From contig MU004241.1 of NCBI GenBank assembly GCA_010405405.1, positions 496,001-560,000 on the forward strand: 64,000 bases of DNA, in the 5' to 3' direction. The position numbers and the translations under genes were made by a program. How positions within the stretch are numbered: the first letter of the stretch is position 1; the number at the start of each line of letters is the position of its first letter. The notes beneath the pieces are model-generated. The model was not told where the DNA came from, made no database searches, and saw only the letters and a program-made list of their open reading frames with translations. This DNA is from Microthyrium microscopicum (taxonomy: Eukaryota; Ascomycota; Dothideomycetes; Microthyriales; Microthyriaceae). Below, piece by piece: positions 1-10,340 of this stretch.

Positions 1-859
1 TAGAGTGATTTTCGCAGTACGTTGAGGCAGTGTAGATCGTGGAAGACGGTGAGCTGGGTCACGTATAGATCGCTGTTTGGCAACTGGACAGTGTCCAAGG
101 TGAGTTGGCGCGCATCGTCTTTGGTAACCCAGCTGTTCCCAACTATTTCAGTGTCAGTGATGACAACTCGAGGAAAAGATGGTTCGTCTCACAGTCATAT
201 AGGTCTATCCATTTCTTGTCCGTTGCATTCGTGGGCAATCCGTCAGTGACGTTGCACATATATGGTGTTTTCTGGTAAAAGTTCTCCCCGAAGGTTGTGA
301 TCTCGTAGGATATCGCTGAGGAAGCGGGTGCTGGTTAGTTTGTTAGTCGAAAGCTAAGACTTTCTGCTATCAGATGTACTCAAGTGCTGCGAAGGACTTA
401 CAGAACAATTGCTGAGAGATATCTCCGCACATTGGGCTACCGTTGCGAAGGACATTTGAAAGGAGCATACCACTCAGGCAAATGATAACCGTGTAGAGAA
501 AAGTGAAGTGTAAAAATCTCGACGATGTCCTTGAAATCTGTCAGTATAAGTTAGGATCAATGCCAAGTCTATTTGAATAGACTGAGGTCTTTTCATGGTG
601 AAATTCCGAATGACTTCATGGAGGCCTTCTCTTCTTGCGGGAATTATAGCACTCGGACAGGAACACATGCTATGGGAGCCATGGAAGGTACTGAAACCCT
701 GCACTGGTTTTGCTGTTTGTCATGTCGTCACAACATGAGGTTTACCACAAGGAAAACTTACCATTTTCTCACTTCTTCAATGTGCGCAGAAACGCCTTTC
801 TCAATCCGAACATTGTTGGCTTCTTCATCTGGCAAAGCGGCATAGGTTTTCAAACTCAT
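1..859 (-). CDS. UstYa-family (DUF3328) oxidase, partial at left edge
   Basis: UstYa-type proteins are membrane-anchored copper-dependent oxidases that cyclise or hydroxylate ribosomal peptides such as ustiloxin and cyclochlorotine. I rebuilt this gene from four exons: 859-762, 529-402, 330-193 and 142-1 (open at the edge). The introns have GTAAGT, GTAAGT and GTGAGA donors; the first has a clear CTAAC branch site. The start at 859 gives a short acidic cytosolic head (MSLKTYAALPDEE). One membrane helix follows at about residues 38-57. Next come the family's SYE-x-TF stretch, a KKWIDLYDFG segment matching the usual W-x-DLY-x-G, and the first HxxHC motif (HDLHC, about residues 156-160) followed by LNVLRKSL. 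The second HxxHC motif and the C-terminus lie beyond the window. It is divergent from the peptide precursor at 1477, which strongly suggests that precursor is its substrate. Family assignment is secure; the reaction is inferred. Confidence 0.9.
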
Positions 860-1476
860 CGTTGGACCAATATCAGTTATCCAGACGCCCAATGCAGACA
901 ATTAACCAACAAACAATAGAGATCAGTATATTTTGACTGAACACTGGAAACGTCTGTAGCCTGTAGGCCCAGGGATCTAGAAGCATCCGCCTCGACATAA
1001 TTGGCCTTGAAATAGCTTAGTGACTCTTCGGCGTTTACTTTCTGATCAGTCACCTGCCAATTTAGATTTCTAGGCAGTTCCACGAGCTCTAATTTCACAT
1101 TAGTGTTCACAATCTCAGCCTAATGCTTCAAAAAGACCTAGCTCTTTCCCAGATAATGCTTTCGCCACTCCAAGCCAGGCTGCTTTGAGTATCGCCTTGC
1201 CGCAAAGGAATCCTCAGAGCCTCACAACACGCGCTAAATGTCACAATGGTGAGCCTCATGGCAGGCACGCTTTGAATGAATCACACGGTGACCACGTTCA
1301 GTGACAGCACCAAGCTAGTCCAAGAAAGGGAATGTCATCAATTCTAGGCACTACTTAAGCTCTTCTTCCACTCGAATTGTTCTTCATCCTTCATCCTCTT
1401 CCCGCACACTCTCATCCACAACACATCCAACCAATTCATCTGATCACTTATCGCATCTACATCCAAATCCTTCACC
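860..1476. promoter_or_regulatory. Divergent promoter between UstYa-like gene and peptide precursor
   Basis: This 617-bp gap separates the two outward-facing start codons at 859 (minus) and 1477 (plus), so it must hold both promoters. No convincing open frame survives here; the 877-1110 minus frame has no conserved features. The leader before 1477 is rich in C and T, as is usual just upstream of fungal start codons. I see no clear TATA box or known cluster-regulator site. The arrangement implies, but does not prove, co-regulation. Confidence 0.6.
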
Positions 1477-2468
1477 ATGAAGCTCAGCATTGCTGTTGCT
1501 TCTCTCACTCTCCAAGCCCTCGCGGTTTTGGCCGCCCCTGCTGGCACTCCAGCAGTCAAGGGTAAGTTGAAAATTCCATCTCCCTTAAGCATATGCTAAC
1601 TCCTCATTTAGCTATTCGTGCCTCTGTCGACGAGCTCAGCATCGCTGAGTGGAATGGTCTTGCCTTCAAACGCGATGAATTCGAATTGAAGTCCAAGGTT
1701 GGTGACAAGTCCAAGGTCGGCGACAAGTCCAAGGTCGGCGACAAATCCAAGGTTGGCGACAAATCCAAGGTCGGTGACAAGTCCAAGGTCGGCGACAAAT
1801 CCAAGGTCGGCGACAAATCCAAGGTCGGCGACAAATCCAAGGTCGGCGACAAGCGCGGATTCACTCACTACAACGGAGGCTGGGTCGCCAAGCTCAAGCC
1901 AAAAGAGAAGCGCGGATCTGCTCACTACGATGGAGGCTGGGTCGCCAAGCTCAAGGACAAGCGTACGGTCAACTACAACGACTGGAAAGCCAAGCTATTC
2001 ACCGATGAGAAGCGCAACGACTACAACGAGTTTGTGATTCCCATCGCAAAGTCCGGCCTTGCAAAGCGTGCTGACGACTACTACTGGAACATCAAGGTCA
2101 ACGAGCCTGAGGCCGAGAAACGCGACACCGAATCCCCATACATCAAGTGGACTCATGGCTTCAAAGAGAAGCGTGAACCTCGTGATTGGTCCAAGTGGTC
2201 TTTCGAGATTCCAGCTGACAAGAACTCTGAGGTTGAGAAGCGTGAGCCTCGGGATTGGTCCAAGTGGTCTTTCGAGATTCCAGCTGGCAAGGACTCTGAG
2301 GTTGAGAAGCGTGAGCCTCGGGATTGGTCCAAGTGGTCTTTTGAGATTCCAGCTGGCAAGAACTCTGAGGTTGAGAAGCGTGAGCCTCGGGATTGGTCCA
2401 AATGGTCTTTCGAGATTCCAGCCGGCGAGAAGCGCAACAACGAGATTTGCCCCGGTGACTACTGTTAA
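1477..2468 (+). CDS. Secreted multi-core Kex2-processed peptide precursor (candidate RiPP precursor)
   Basis: Two exons, 1477-1561 and 1612-2468, with a 50-nt intron (GTAAGT...TTTAG, CTAAC branch), give 313 residues. Residues 1-20 are a signal peptide (MKLSIAVASLTLQALAVLAA). There are 12 Lys-Arg sites, the recognition pair of the Golgi protease Kex2. After the first KR comes a lysine-rich block of nine SKVGDK hexamers (residues 56-109) without internal KR. Then come six different aromatic peptides of 17-19 residues, with inner parts HYNGGWVAKLK, HYDGGWVAKLK, NYNDWKAKLF, NDYNEFVIPIAK, DDYYWNIKV and PYIKWTHGFK. Four near-identical copies of EPRDWSKWSFEIPA follow (residues 217-303). The tail is NNEICPGDYC. 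This is the architecture of fungal Kex2-processed repeat proteins and dikaritin precursors. The adjacent UstYa gene supports the RiPP reading. Alternatives are an unmodified secreted peptide or repellent-type precursor. I recognise none of the core sequences. Confidence 0.88.
1692..1853 (+). repeat. Nine tandem 18-bp units encoding SKVGDK
   Basis: Nine perfect-length 18-bp units (TCCAAGGTCGGCGACAAG-like) lie in frame inside the precursor. They differ only at synonymous third positions (GTT/GTC, GGT/GGC, AAG/AAA), so the hexapeptide is identical every time. Unlike the downstream repeats they contain no KR pair until the block ends in DKR, so Kex2 should release the whole block as one piece. 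Confidence 0.95.
2175..2435 (+). repeat. Four tandem 69-bp core units (EPRDWSKWSFEIPA), the last shortened
   Basis: Units run 2175-2243, 2244-2312, 2313-2381 and 2382-2435. The first three each encode EPRDWSKWSFEIPA, then D/G-K-N/D-SEVEKR. The last lacks the KNSEV spacer and reads straight into GEKR. Nucleotide identity is very high, indicating recent duplication or homogenisation. The upstream aromatic units share only a pattern. Confidence 0.95.
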
Positions 2469-2471
2469 GCG

Positions 2472-2525
2472 GTAAGTTTTGTCTTCTCCTCAATCCTGGC
2501 TGACACATCGCTAATTGCTTCAAAG
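2472..2525 (+). other. Possible 3' UTR intron of the peptide precursor
   Basis: Four bases after the stop codon there is GTAAGT, then a CTAAT branch-like site and a CAAAG acceptor, spaced like the other introns here. It would be a 54-nt intron in the 3' untranslated region. Confidence 0.4.
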
Positions 2526-2560
2526 GTTTCTCTTGGAATGTCTGGGTTGTTTGGGGGATG

Positions 2561-2604
2561 GTTAGATAAAAGCACTTTGACGGCTAGATAAAAGAAGTTT
2601 GACA
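2561..2604 (+). repeat. Imperfect 22-bp tandem duplication downstream of the precursor
   Basis: GTTAGATAAAAGCACTTTGA and GCTAGATAAAAGAAGTTTGA are adjacent near-copies in the 3' flank of the peptide gene. Each contains a GATAA core, the site type bound by fungal GATA factors. No function is shown. Confidence 0.5.
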
Positions 2605-2971
2605 GCGGGTTGTGCAGTTACGAATAGCGTTGATGCATGACATGTTCCGATCGTCGGACATGGATATCTTCTTCATAGACTGAATGCATCCACACTTGAA
2701 CAAATTACTTTCTTAACTTGTTGTGCCATGAAATTGGTGTTGAGTCGAGGTCATGTTGAATGTTGATGTTCAACTTGGATGGGAAGTTGGAGGTTTGAAT
2801 GACGCTAAGCTCGATATTGTCTAGTGTAGCCTTGTGTATTTCCCAGCCCAGGTAGACTCGATTCATCCAGTTCTTGAACTCAACTCCATGCCTCTTACAA
2901 CATAGACTGAAATATTGCGCCCAATCAATCTGCCACTATGATATGGTTTGCCGTTTGATGCTGCGCTCATA

Positions 2972-5027
2972 ATGGGCCAAACCCATTCCCAGGAGCCCGT
3001 CTCCACAGGTCAGTCACTCCCCTTCCAAACTCCGCTTGCCAGTGTGACATACTAACATACTGGTAGAAGAACTCTCCGCTCGCCTTACCCAATCCTTTGC
3101 TACGAAATGTCTGACTCCGCTAGAGCTGTACATATTCAAAGCTGTCTTCAAAGCGCATGCACACTCCTCCAGCGACCTTGCTCACTGGCCACAACAGACC
3201 TTGACCTCTTTTCTCAATCTACCGACGAATCCCGGTTTACCCATCTCGCATGTTATATTTCAGCTTGCAGCTTATGTCGGAGCCTTCCCGTTTCCAAGCG
3301 GAGCTCCGGCCATCCTCACCAATGAAGCATTGCTAAGAGTCGTGGTGGTGCTTACAGGGCGGCACGCAAAAGTCTTGCGAAGCGATCGGCACATGTGGGA
3401 ACGGGAGATCTGGAGGGGCCTAGCTGTGATGGATCGCGGGCTAGAAGTAGAAAAAAGCAGAAAAGATGAACCCCAAAAGCAAGATGAAAGCTCAAGTGCG
3501 GTTGGGTACGAGATTGATCAACCACTGGACGATGACGAGGAGGAAGACGATGGAGAGGATGAATTGGTTCTTGCCGCCTTCGATGCTATGGATGCGACAG
3601 CTGCATTTGCTCATGGCGAGAGATCAAACGTTCAGCATGCTGTGGTGCCAACTGACAATTTCCTAACCGTTATAATGTTTCTGCTTCTTATCGCACCCCT
3701 TGGAGCCCAAGAGGGATTGAAGAAATACACCGCCGACTTGGACGAAGAGCTTTTGCAAGACCTCAGATATCGCGCGCATGCAATACTGACGTCCTTCGGC
3801 ACAGAAAGTCATGCAGGAATATCATACAAGATCTTTAGGCGAGTCATTGCCTCAACATTGCCAAATCTATTTGATCCGTTAAAGAATCTTTTTGAACATT
3901 TTTTCTACCCTCCAGATTTCGATCTGTCAAAAAAAGCCAAGGAGTTTAAGCCATCGTCAACCGAAGATGAGAAGGATAAGGAGAACAAGGACACCAAGGC
4001 TGCAGAAATCAAGAAATCGAGACCACTACTGCCTGATCCGATAGGCGAGCTGATAACTCACCCAATACTGTCGCAACTGTCATTCGTATTACCATCCTCT
4101 ATTCTTTATCACAACATGTCGCTACTATACTCCGGATCCGAAGACGGATTCAGCATGCCGACTTTCCAAAGCTCTGTTTTTAATTGGCAATCTCCAACCA
4201 TCCTCATAGTCTCCGGCTCCATCCTCACCCAAGCCAACTCATCCACTCAATCACGCCAATTCAGCACATCTCTCCCATATAAACGACTCAAACCTTCAGT
4301 TCCGGAATCAACTCCTGTAACATATGCTGCATACATCCCAGTTCCATGGAAACAAACCCACAAAGCTCCGTTTGGCACTCGCGACATTATTCTCTTCCAG
4401 CTCACCCCACAACACGACGTCTTCCGCACATCCGGCCTAGGCTTATCGTTCGCGTACTTCAACCGCCACCCAGCCGCTTACTCTGGTCTTGGATTCGGCA
4501 GCCCTCTCGCAGAAGAAAGCATATCCAATGCTGCCCGTGCAGCTCGCCGTGGCTCTGGCGATGACACCCTTCCTCTTGGTCCTGTATCGCTGCACATCGA
4601 CGACTCGCTCACATATGCCGTCTTCACACACGACGCCAAGAGTGGCGGCGGCGCATTTGCGCCGTCAATGTTACCTGCTTCCTGCCGCTTAGAACCAAGC
4701 TCCTCTGAGCTAGAAGTCCCCTTGCCCTCAAGCTTGACGTCGCCAGTGACTAGCCCTGGTGCGCCACCGGAACCCAGTAGGACACATCCACGGCGCAGCC
4801 CGCAGACCTCATGGCAGGATATCTTTGCGATTGATGCGTTGGAGGTGTATGGCCTCGGCGGCGTGGAGGTGGCAGCGCAACAGGAGCGCGCGCGTGTATG
4901 GGAGGATCGGGAGGCTGCGAGACGCAGAGGTATTAATTTGAGGACTGGTGATATCGATGCGGATCGCGAGCTCTTGAAGCTTGCCGGCTTGGTAGGTCAG
5001 GGCCAGAGCGGTGGAAGCATGGGTTAG
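2972..5027 (+). CDS. RTC5: Rtc5-like TLD-domain protein
   Basis: Two exons, 2972-3008 and 3067-5027, give 665 residues. The short first exon encodes MGQTHSQEPVST, a good N-myristoylation signal (Gly2, Ser6). Exon 2 opens with the family stretch EELSARLTQSFATKCLTPLELYIFKAVFK (residues about 13-40, shown here only to its key parts: LTPLELY and FKAVFK). An acidic linker follows (DDDEEEDDGEDE), then a charged KDKENKD region. The C-terminal TLD domain carries ILFQLTPQHDVFR, FAYFNRHPAAYSGLGFG and a final IDALEVYGLGGVEVAAQQER. In yeast, Rtc5 is a vacuolar-membrane protein linked to V-ATPase disassembly and telomere capping. The start is chosen because it supplies the conserved N-terminus and splices in frame. 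This is a housekeeping gene and probably marks the right boundary of the peptide locus. Confidence 0.9.
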
Positions 5028-6411
5028 ACGGAGGAACCAGGCCTAGCCTTGAAGATGTAGGATATAATCATTAACGGCGATGAGATCACGATTTTAGGAA
5101 ATAACGAGAACAAAGATGATTAAAGACGCTAGAGGTTTATCACGAACAAGATTTGCTTCATCAAATGGCAACAGGACAAATAGCATCCTCCCAAGTTGCA
5201 AACGAAGCTTGAAACCCACCAAGTAAAGACTAAGCCTTGTATTCAGCTTGTGACAGACTTCGAGTTGGAGGCAGATGTCTTGCACCCACCATCTCCAATC
5301 TTATAGGACAGGTAATCAGATATCCGATTGTCAAAACACACAATTCAATAACAAGACCTTAGAATTGATCGTTCTGGAGATTACCTGAAATATCCTCACT
5401 GCCTCTTAACTTCACTGTCTGCTGTAAACTTCCTCTCCAGGGCTATGATTCAGTACTCCATCCTAATAGTCTGCATGAAGATGGATATTACTGGTCACTA
5501 GTTTCAATCCTTAACAGAAGCTATAATGATGTCTTTGAGCCTCTCACAGCGCCGTAGGGCTTAGCGCTAGAATGGTCTGCTGGAGTCGATATAATCGTAT
5601 ACTACAATGTCAGTATTATATAATATAGCTAAATTTTGGCTCATGGGCGTACGAAATAGATACAGCGCATGATAGAGCTATGTCTCAATGATAGATTATA
5701 TTAGTACTGTTGCGTATGCTCTCTGGGTAGATCACCAGTTGTGCTCCGCCATGATCTTATATGATGCTGTAAACTTAGTGGAACACAGCAATATTCAACA
5801 GAGTGAGAAGCTGCGAGATCTACCTACTTAGGTAATCTTCTTTCTTATAAACTGATACACAGCTAAGAAATATACCTAGCTTTTCGTGGAGCTACATTAT
5901 GTGCAATGTTTGATGAGCGACGACGGATGTTTTGAAGATCTATAAGTACAAAAGAATTACCTACAGCAATACCAACCCTTCAAACGATATTTGTTGTCTT
6001 TATCGAAGCTTCTGCCCACTCGCACGAGCTACTACTTTCCTGGAGTTGTACCTCAACCTGAATCCTCGAAAAGTGACCTTGTATCAACAGTATAGCAATA
6101 GTTGGTTTCGGCCCTAACTGGATAACCCCTTTCATACCTTATAGGTGGATCTCAGAGATGGTTGAAGTTGTATCGATCGAAGATTAGTTATACACTCAAT
6201 CTCATTCTACTGTGGGGTAGGGCCAACCCCTATCGGCAATCCTAAGATTGGGCACAATCTACCACAGATCTTGGGGCACTGGAAATCGGCAGAGATATAA
6301 ATCGGCAGACGCAATCCAAAGTCTTGGTTCATTCCCATTCCAAATCTGCCAAACACAAATACGCACTATTCAAATACCCATCCAAACACAAAAACAATTC
6401 GCTCCGCCAAA
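5028..6411. other. Intergenic, AT-rich, no gene seen
   Basis: No supported coding frame. The stretch 5560-6120 is AT-rich and broken by stops in all frames. It contains the palindrome-like TACCTACTTAGGTA at 5821-5834, which recurs at 16148-16161. A TATAA sits at 6296-6300, about 115 bp before the next start codon, and may be the promoter of the small secreted gene. Confidence 0.5.
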
Positions 6412-6669
6412 ATGAAGTTCATCATGCTATTCGTTGGTCTCGTCGCCGCTGTTCCAGCCATGGTAAGCCCTCAAAGACGCACCTTTTTGACAAACAATGA
6501 GCTGATTGAAAAATAGCTTGCTGAGCGCCAAATTCCCGGCAACAAACCCGATCTACTCTGTCAGCACGATCATCTCCGTCTCAACAAAGACTGCAAAGCT
6601 GGCTCTGGTGGTGGACTTGGAGCCAAGGGTGGAAAAGGGCTTCTTGGAGGAAAGATGGGTGGCTCCTGA
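6412..6669 (+). CDS. Small secreted glycine-rich protein, unknown
   Basis: Two exons, 6412-6462 and 6517-6669, give 67 residues. The first 17 residues (MKFIMLFVGLVAAVPAM) are hydrophobic and form a signal peptide ending near LAERQ. The mature part is about 45 residues with two cysteines (LLCQHDH and KDCKAG) and a glycine/lysine tail, GSGGGLGAKGGKGLLGGK. The intron (GTAAGC...AATAG) falls exactly at the end of the signal-peptide exon, a common layout for secreted fungal peptides. The A/C-rich leader before the ATG is typical of well expressed fungal genes. I do not recognise a family; an effector-like or antimicrobial role would be speculation. Confidence 0.65.
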
Positions 6670-6866
6670 GTTCTGAGAACCCAAAGGAAGTCCAACTTTG
6701 TAAACTCTCACAAGGCAGTAACGATGCAATGAAATACCCAATGTCAAATTAACCCCAAAATTCGTTGCTATATTGATGTCGTCTATGCTTGGGTAGATGC
6801 GGCGAAAAAGCGCGTAAAAGACATCTTTTTAGCTTCATAGTTTGTTGGATCCAACAATTAATGCGC

Positions 6867-7005
6867 ATTAAATTCCCAAAATAGGGGCAATCTGGCGAGA
6901 CAGAAGAAAGCAAGATAGGCGCCAAGCGGCGAGGCTGTGAGCGAGGCTGAGCTCAGAAATGAGAATGTGGGATATATTGCTTTCCTAAGCTTTTGGGAAT
7001 TTAAT
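6867..7005. repeat. Short inverted-repeat element
   Basis: ATTAAATTCCCAAAA at 6867-6881 is the exact reverse complement of 6991-7005. The 139-bp span has no coding potential and could be a decayed MITE. I found no second copy in the window. Confidence 0.4.
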
Positions 7006-7617
7006 TTATGTTAGGTTGATGATCCCGAAATAATGAACGGTCAAAGAGAAAACGTGATATCGGAGTGCCCTGCAAAAGAAGAGACGCGAAGATCAAGAAA
7101 TGAACTTTCTCACTGGATTCTGATAGTGCTTACATTCAGCCTTCTGGAAGCGAGACCCAGAAGCTGAAAAGAGGAAATTGAATATCTAAAAATAACATTT
7201 CTAGCCAAGCAGCCCAACCACGCCAACAGACTGTTCAACCAATCTAAAGCATTCCCGGATATAAGCATCGCGCTAAACTAGCGCGGCTGAGATGCGTTAC
7301 GCTATTCCTGTTTCGAAAACGTGGCTGCAAGGCTGATCCATCCAAGGTCCAGACTCGAGCTTTCCTGTCCAGTCAACGAAACAATGTTTCGAAACACCAA
7401 CGGGAGTCACAATCGACAGACGCAATTCACGCGCGATACGATGAAAAGACTTGGCTTAATGGAATGGTATAACTTGTATAAAACATTAAATAAAACAAAC
7501 AAAAAAAGACTACATGCTAGTGCTAAGAAGGGAATCAATCGTCATGCTCGTGTGAGTCGTGTCAGACTCTGACACATTAAATTACAAAGCGCCACCAAAA
7601 TAATGTACAATTTTTTT

Positions 7618-8807
7618 CTAGTTGACTTCGATGAGACCTGGGCCAAAGAGGGTCGCGTCGGCGACTGAGGAGGCGTTGGGGAATGGGCCGGCTGTATGTG
7701 TCAATGCTGCGAGGGTGAGACCGTTCATGAGATTGGTGTTTTGGGGGAAGTTGGCGGAGAAAGAAATCACTGTTCCAGCGACCTTTACGTTTGTTGGCTT
7801 GACGACGACGGGGAGGTTTTGCGAGTTGATGTACACGATGGAAGTCTGGCTCCAGTCATATGCAGCATTGAAAGTCTTGCCATAAGCTGACCAGCTACCT
7901 GAAGCCGGCTTGAAGACGTTGCTGGTAGCGATGGTGTTGATGTCTATGCTGAAGTTCAAGGTCTGGTCAGCGGCGGGAATGTTGGTGGTGAGAACATTGA
8001 GTGGCGCATAAAGCTTGAGCTTATTCTTTAGGATGCTGTCGTTAGGACAGCTGACGATTACGTTTTGCTGCAATGCGCTGAAGGCAAAGTCGCGAGTTGA
8101 TGTGGTGAGGAAGGGTTGTTCGCTTGGAATCTTATTGCGGTTCTCGACTAAGCGGAAAAACCCAGATTGCTGACCTTCCTGGCCGAGTGAGGCAGCGACT
8201 CCACGAGTAAGACCGACATCCTTGCTGATTGCCAAGAGCTGGATTACATCCTGGAGTGTTCCTAGGACAACATCGGTGAAGAGGGCTGCGAAAGTAATTG
8301 CGTCGACGAAAGATGTGGTTCCGTATTTGTATGTGCAAGGTTGGATCGTGGGTGCAAGCTGGCTCCTTAGAGCATTGTCGGCGTTGATGGCATGGAGTTC
8401 TTCTTGCTACGAGATGTTAGTAAGCGGTGAAGAGGGTTGGATATGGTAATACATACAGCAACAATTGCAGTTATTGAGTCAATCACGTAGTTGCGCTCAT
8501 CTTGGTCGTTTATTTGAAATCCTGGAACGTTGTTTGTGACGTTTGCGAGAAGTGAAAGGAAAAATGCAGACTCGAAGAGCTCGTTGAACTCAATGAATTG
8601 AAGACTGGTAATAGCATCTGCACTGAGTGCACCTTGTGGTGGAGGAGGAGCATTTGAAAGAGAACCACGAGCGAGCTTGAAGACTGCAGGTAATTGACTC
8701 TTGTCTGTGAGAGCTGGATATACTGATGGGCTTCCAAGAGCGGCAGGAATTGCTGCAGCAAAAGCGCTGCCGAAAATCGACGCGCCTACGAGAATTGCTG
8801 AACGCAT
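7618..8807 (-). CDS. Ferritin-like late sexual development protein (LsdA type)
   Basis: Two exons, 8807-8457 and 8406-7618, give 379 residues. The N-terminus (MRSAILVGASIFGSAFAAAIP) is a signal peptide. A ferritin-like helical domain follows: FIEFNELFESAFFLSLL, then after the intron QEELHAINADNAL, the Glu/Glu-x-x-His pattern kept in this family, and later EGQQSGFFRLVENRNKIPSEQPF. The C-terminal part is beta-rich with Asn/Thr-rich loops. Related Aspergillus proteins accumulate late in sexual development or under stress; the biochemical role is not established. The joined intron has a GTATGT donor, a CTAAC branch and a GTAG acceptor, and keeps the frame. The start is the Met directly before the hydrophobic stretch, although the open frame extends upstream. 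Confidence 0.82.
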
Positions 8808-10340
8808 AATTGTGAATATGAGCGAGGGATGGTTGGGAGGGAAAGAAACAACAAGTCTGCCAAGATATATGTATGATAGACGGGAATGAGTGTTAAAGTA
8901 CGGAGTAAGAGGTTCAAACACTAGTGCGGGTAATTCTTCTAATTGGTGATGCAGAACATGGAACAAGAGCGGCTGGCATACTTATATTCTAATCGGTACT
9001 TGGACGCTTGTCGTCGCTTGTGTAAGATCCAACTTGACTTTCTCACCGTGCGTTGGCACAGAAATCACCGCATTTCCAACAATACAACACAGACACCACC
9101 AGGGGAAACCAGGAATGGCGGGGAAGGCTGAGTGCGCGTGGGCGCAAGTGGCTAATCATCTCACTCTCCTTCGGAGTCCTGCTGCAACTCAAAGATTAGT
9201 GGCTTTTGCAGTTCCAATTTGGAACGGTTAACTCCAATCCGGCGTTGCGAGGCGGAGCATCAGAGGCACAAACCCGTCCGAAAATTCAGCCAACATGGCC
9301 CCAGGCAAAAGCTGAAAGCACCGTTCTAATCCGTCTGCAGTGCTGCACAACTCAACGTTAATTTATGCAGCCTTACAGCCCCCATGAGTCCATGACCCTG
9401 TACTACTTGCAAGTATTTCGATCTGAACGTGAGGGCTAGAGCTACATTGGAAAGTAATTCTCGTTCTAAGCTGGCTTACTCACTAATTTGCATCGCGGGT
9501 GTCTTCATTCGTGTATATCTCGGCAATAATGGCTCGAAATTGTTGAGATTCGGTCTCATTCTCTCAAAATTCAAAGATGTATGAATTGGGGGCTATTTCG
9601 GTCTTATGGCGCCACTGTCAGAGTTGAAGCTTGTGGCGTATAAGCTGTCAGATTATCAGATAATCAAAATATGGTAAAGTCATGATTACTTTGTCAAAAG
9701 TCAAGCTTGATCAACCTATAATTCCGAGATAACTACTCCGTACAATGGTTGGTTTGTATGACTCCGGAGACAACACTATCCAAATCGAATACTGTTCCAA
9801 CCTATAACGGATACTGGACCCTCCGACGGCAACGAATAATGATTTAGCCATCCATGTATCACGGTGTGAGAATGCTCAGCAATGCTCTGCCGCAACAGGG
9901 ATTGGCATCAAAGCTCGCAGGATGCCAGGGTGCCAGCGGACAAGCATTTTTTGGCGTTTCTTAGCGCTGCCAGCTTCGAGACCCTTTCTAAGTTTTCCCA
10001 CGCTGTTCTAAGCATTGGCACTTTTGGGCTTTGGCTGCGCATTTGTGCTCAAACTGGTCGCAGCCGTCAGCAATGCCTGGCGTCGCGAGATAAAACATCC
10101 GGTTAATTATTGGGGCGCTTTTGCTGACCTTTATTTATCACTCTTCATGTCCTGTCTCTCCCGTTGTTGATAGCTAACTGTGCCCCTCCATCTTTCTCTC
10201 GCCGATTGACTTCTCTATCGTGATATTACATTGCGCACGATATTTGGTGTTGAACGCTCACTATCATCACCTACGAATATACCTCCCACGTTCCCTACCA
10301 ATACCAGTCTCACTTCCCCTCCCTCTACAAAACCGCAATC
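8808..10340. other. Intergenic, no gene seen
   Basis: About 1.5 kb between divergently oriented genes, with only short unsupported frames. It contains TACGGAGTA at 8899-8907 and its complement TACTCCGTA at 9734-9742. The last 150 bp (CT-rich, ending in AACCGCAATC) is likely the 5' leader of the SUR7-like gene. Confidence 0.5.

Noticed and set aside
474-704. Stand-alone 76-codon minus-strand gene
   Set aside because: It mixes intron 1 and a wrong frame of exon 2 of the UstYa-like gene; the spliced reading restores the family sequence.
877-1110. 77-codon minus-strand frame in the divergent promoter
   Set aside because: It has no conserved features and lies upstream of the UstYa start with no splice connection found.
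1604-1925. Open frames on the minus strand across the SKVGDK repeats
   Set aside because: They are shadows created by a stop-free tandem repeat; the plus frame has a signal peptide, an intron and KR sites.
1692-2435. CRISPR-like regularly spaced repeats
   Set aside because: The units are contiguous coding repeats without unique spacers, in a eukaryotic gene.
1477-2468. Alpha-factor-type mating pheromone precursor
   Set aside because: It has the Kex2-repeat layout but units lack the W-C...C or short identical pheromone sequence and are diverse; the UstYa neighbour favours RiPP.
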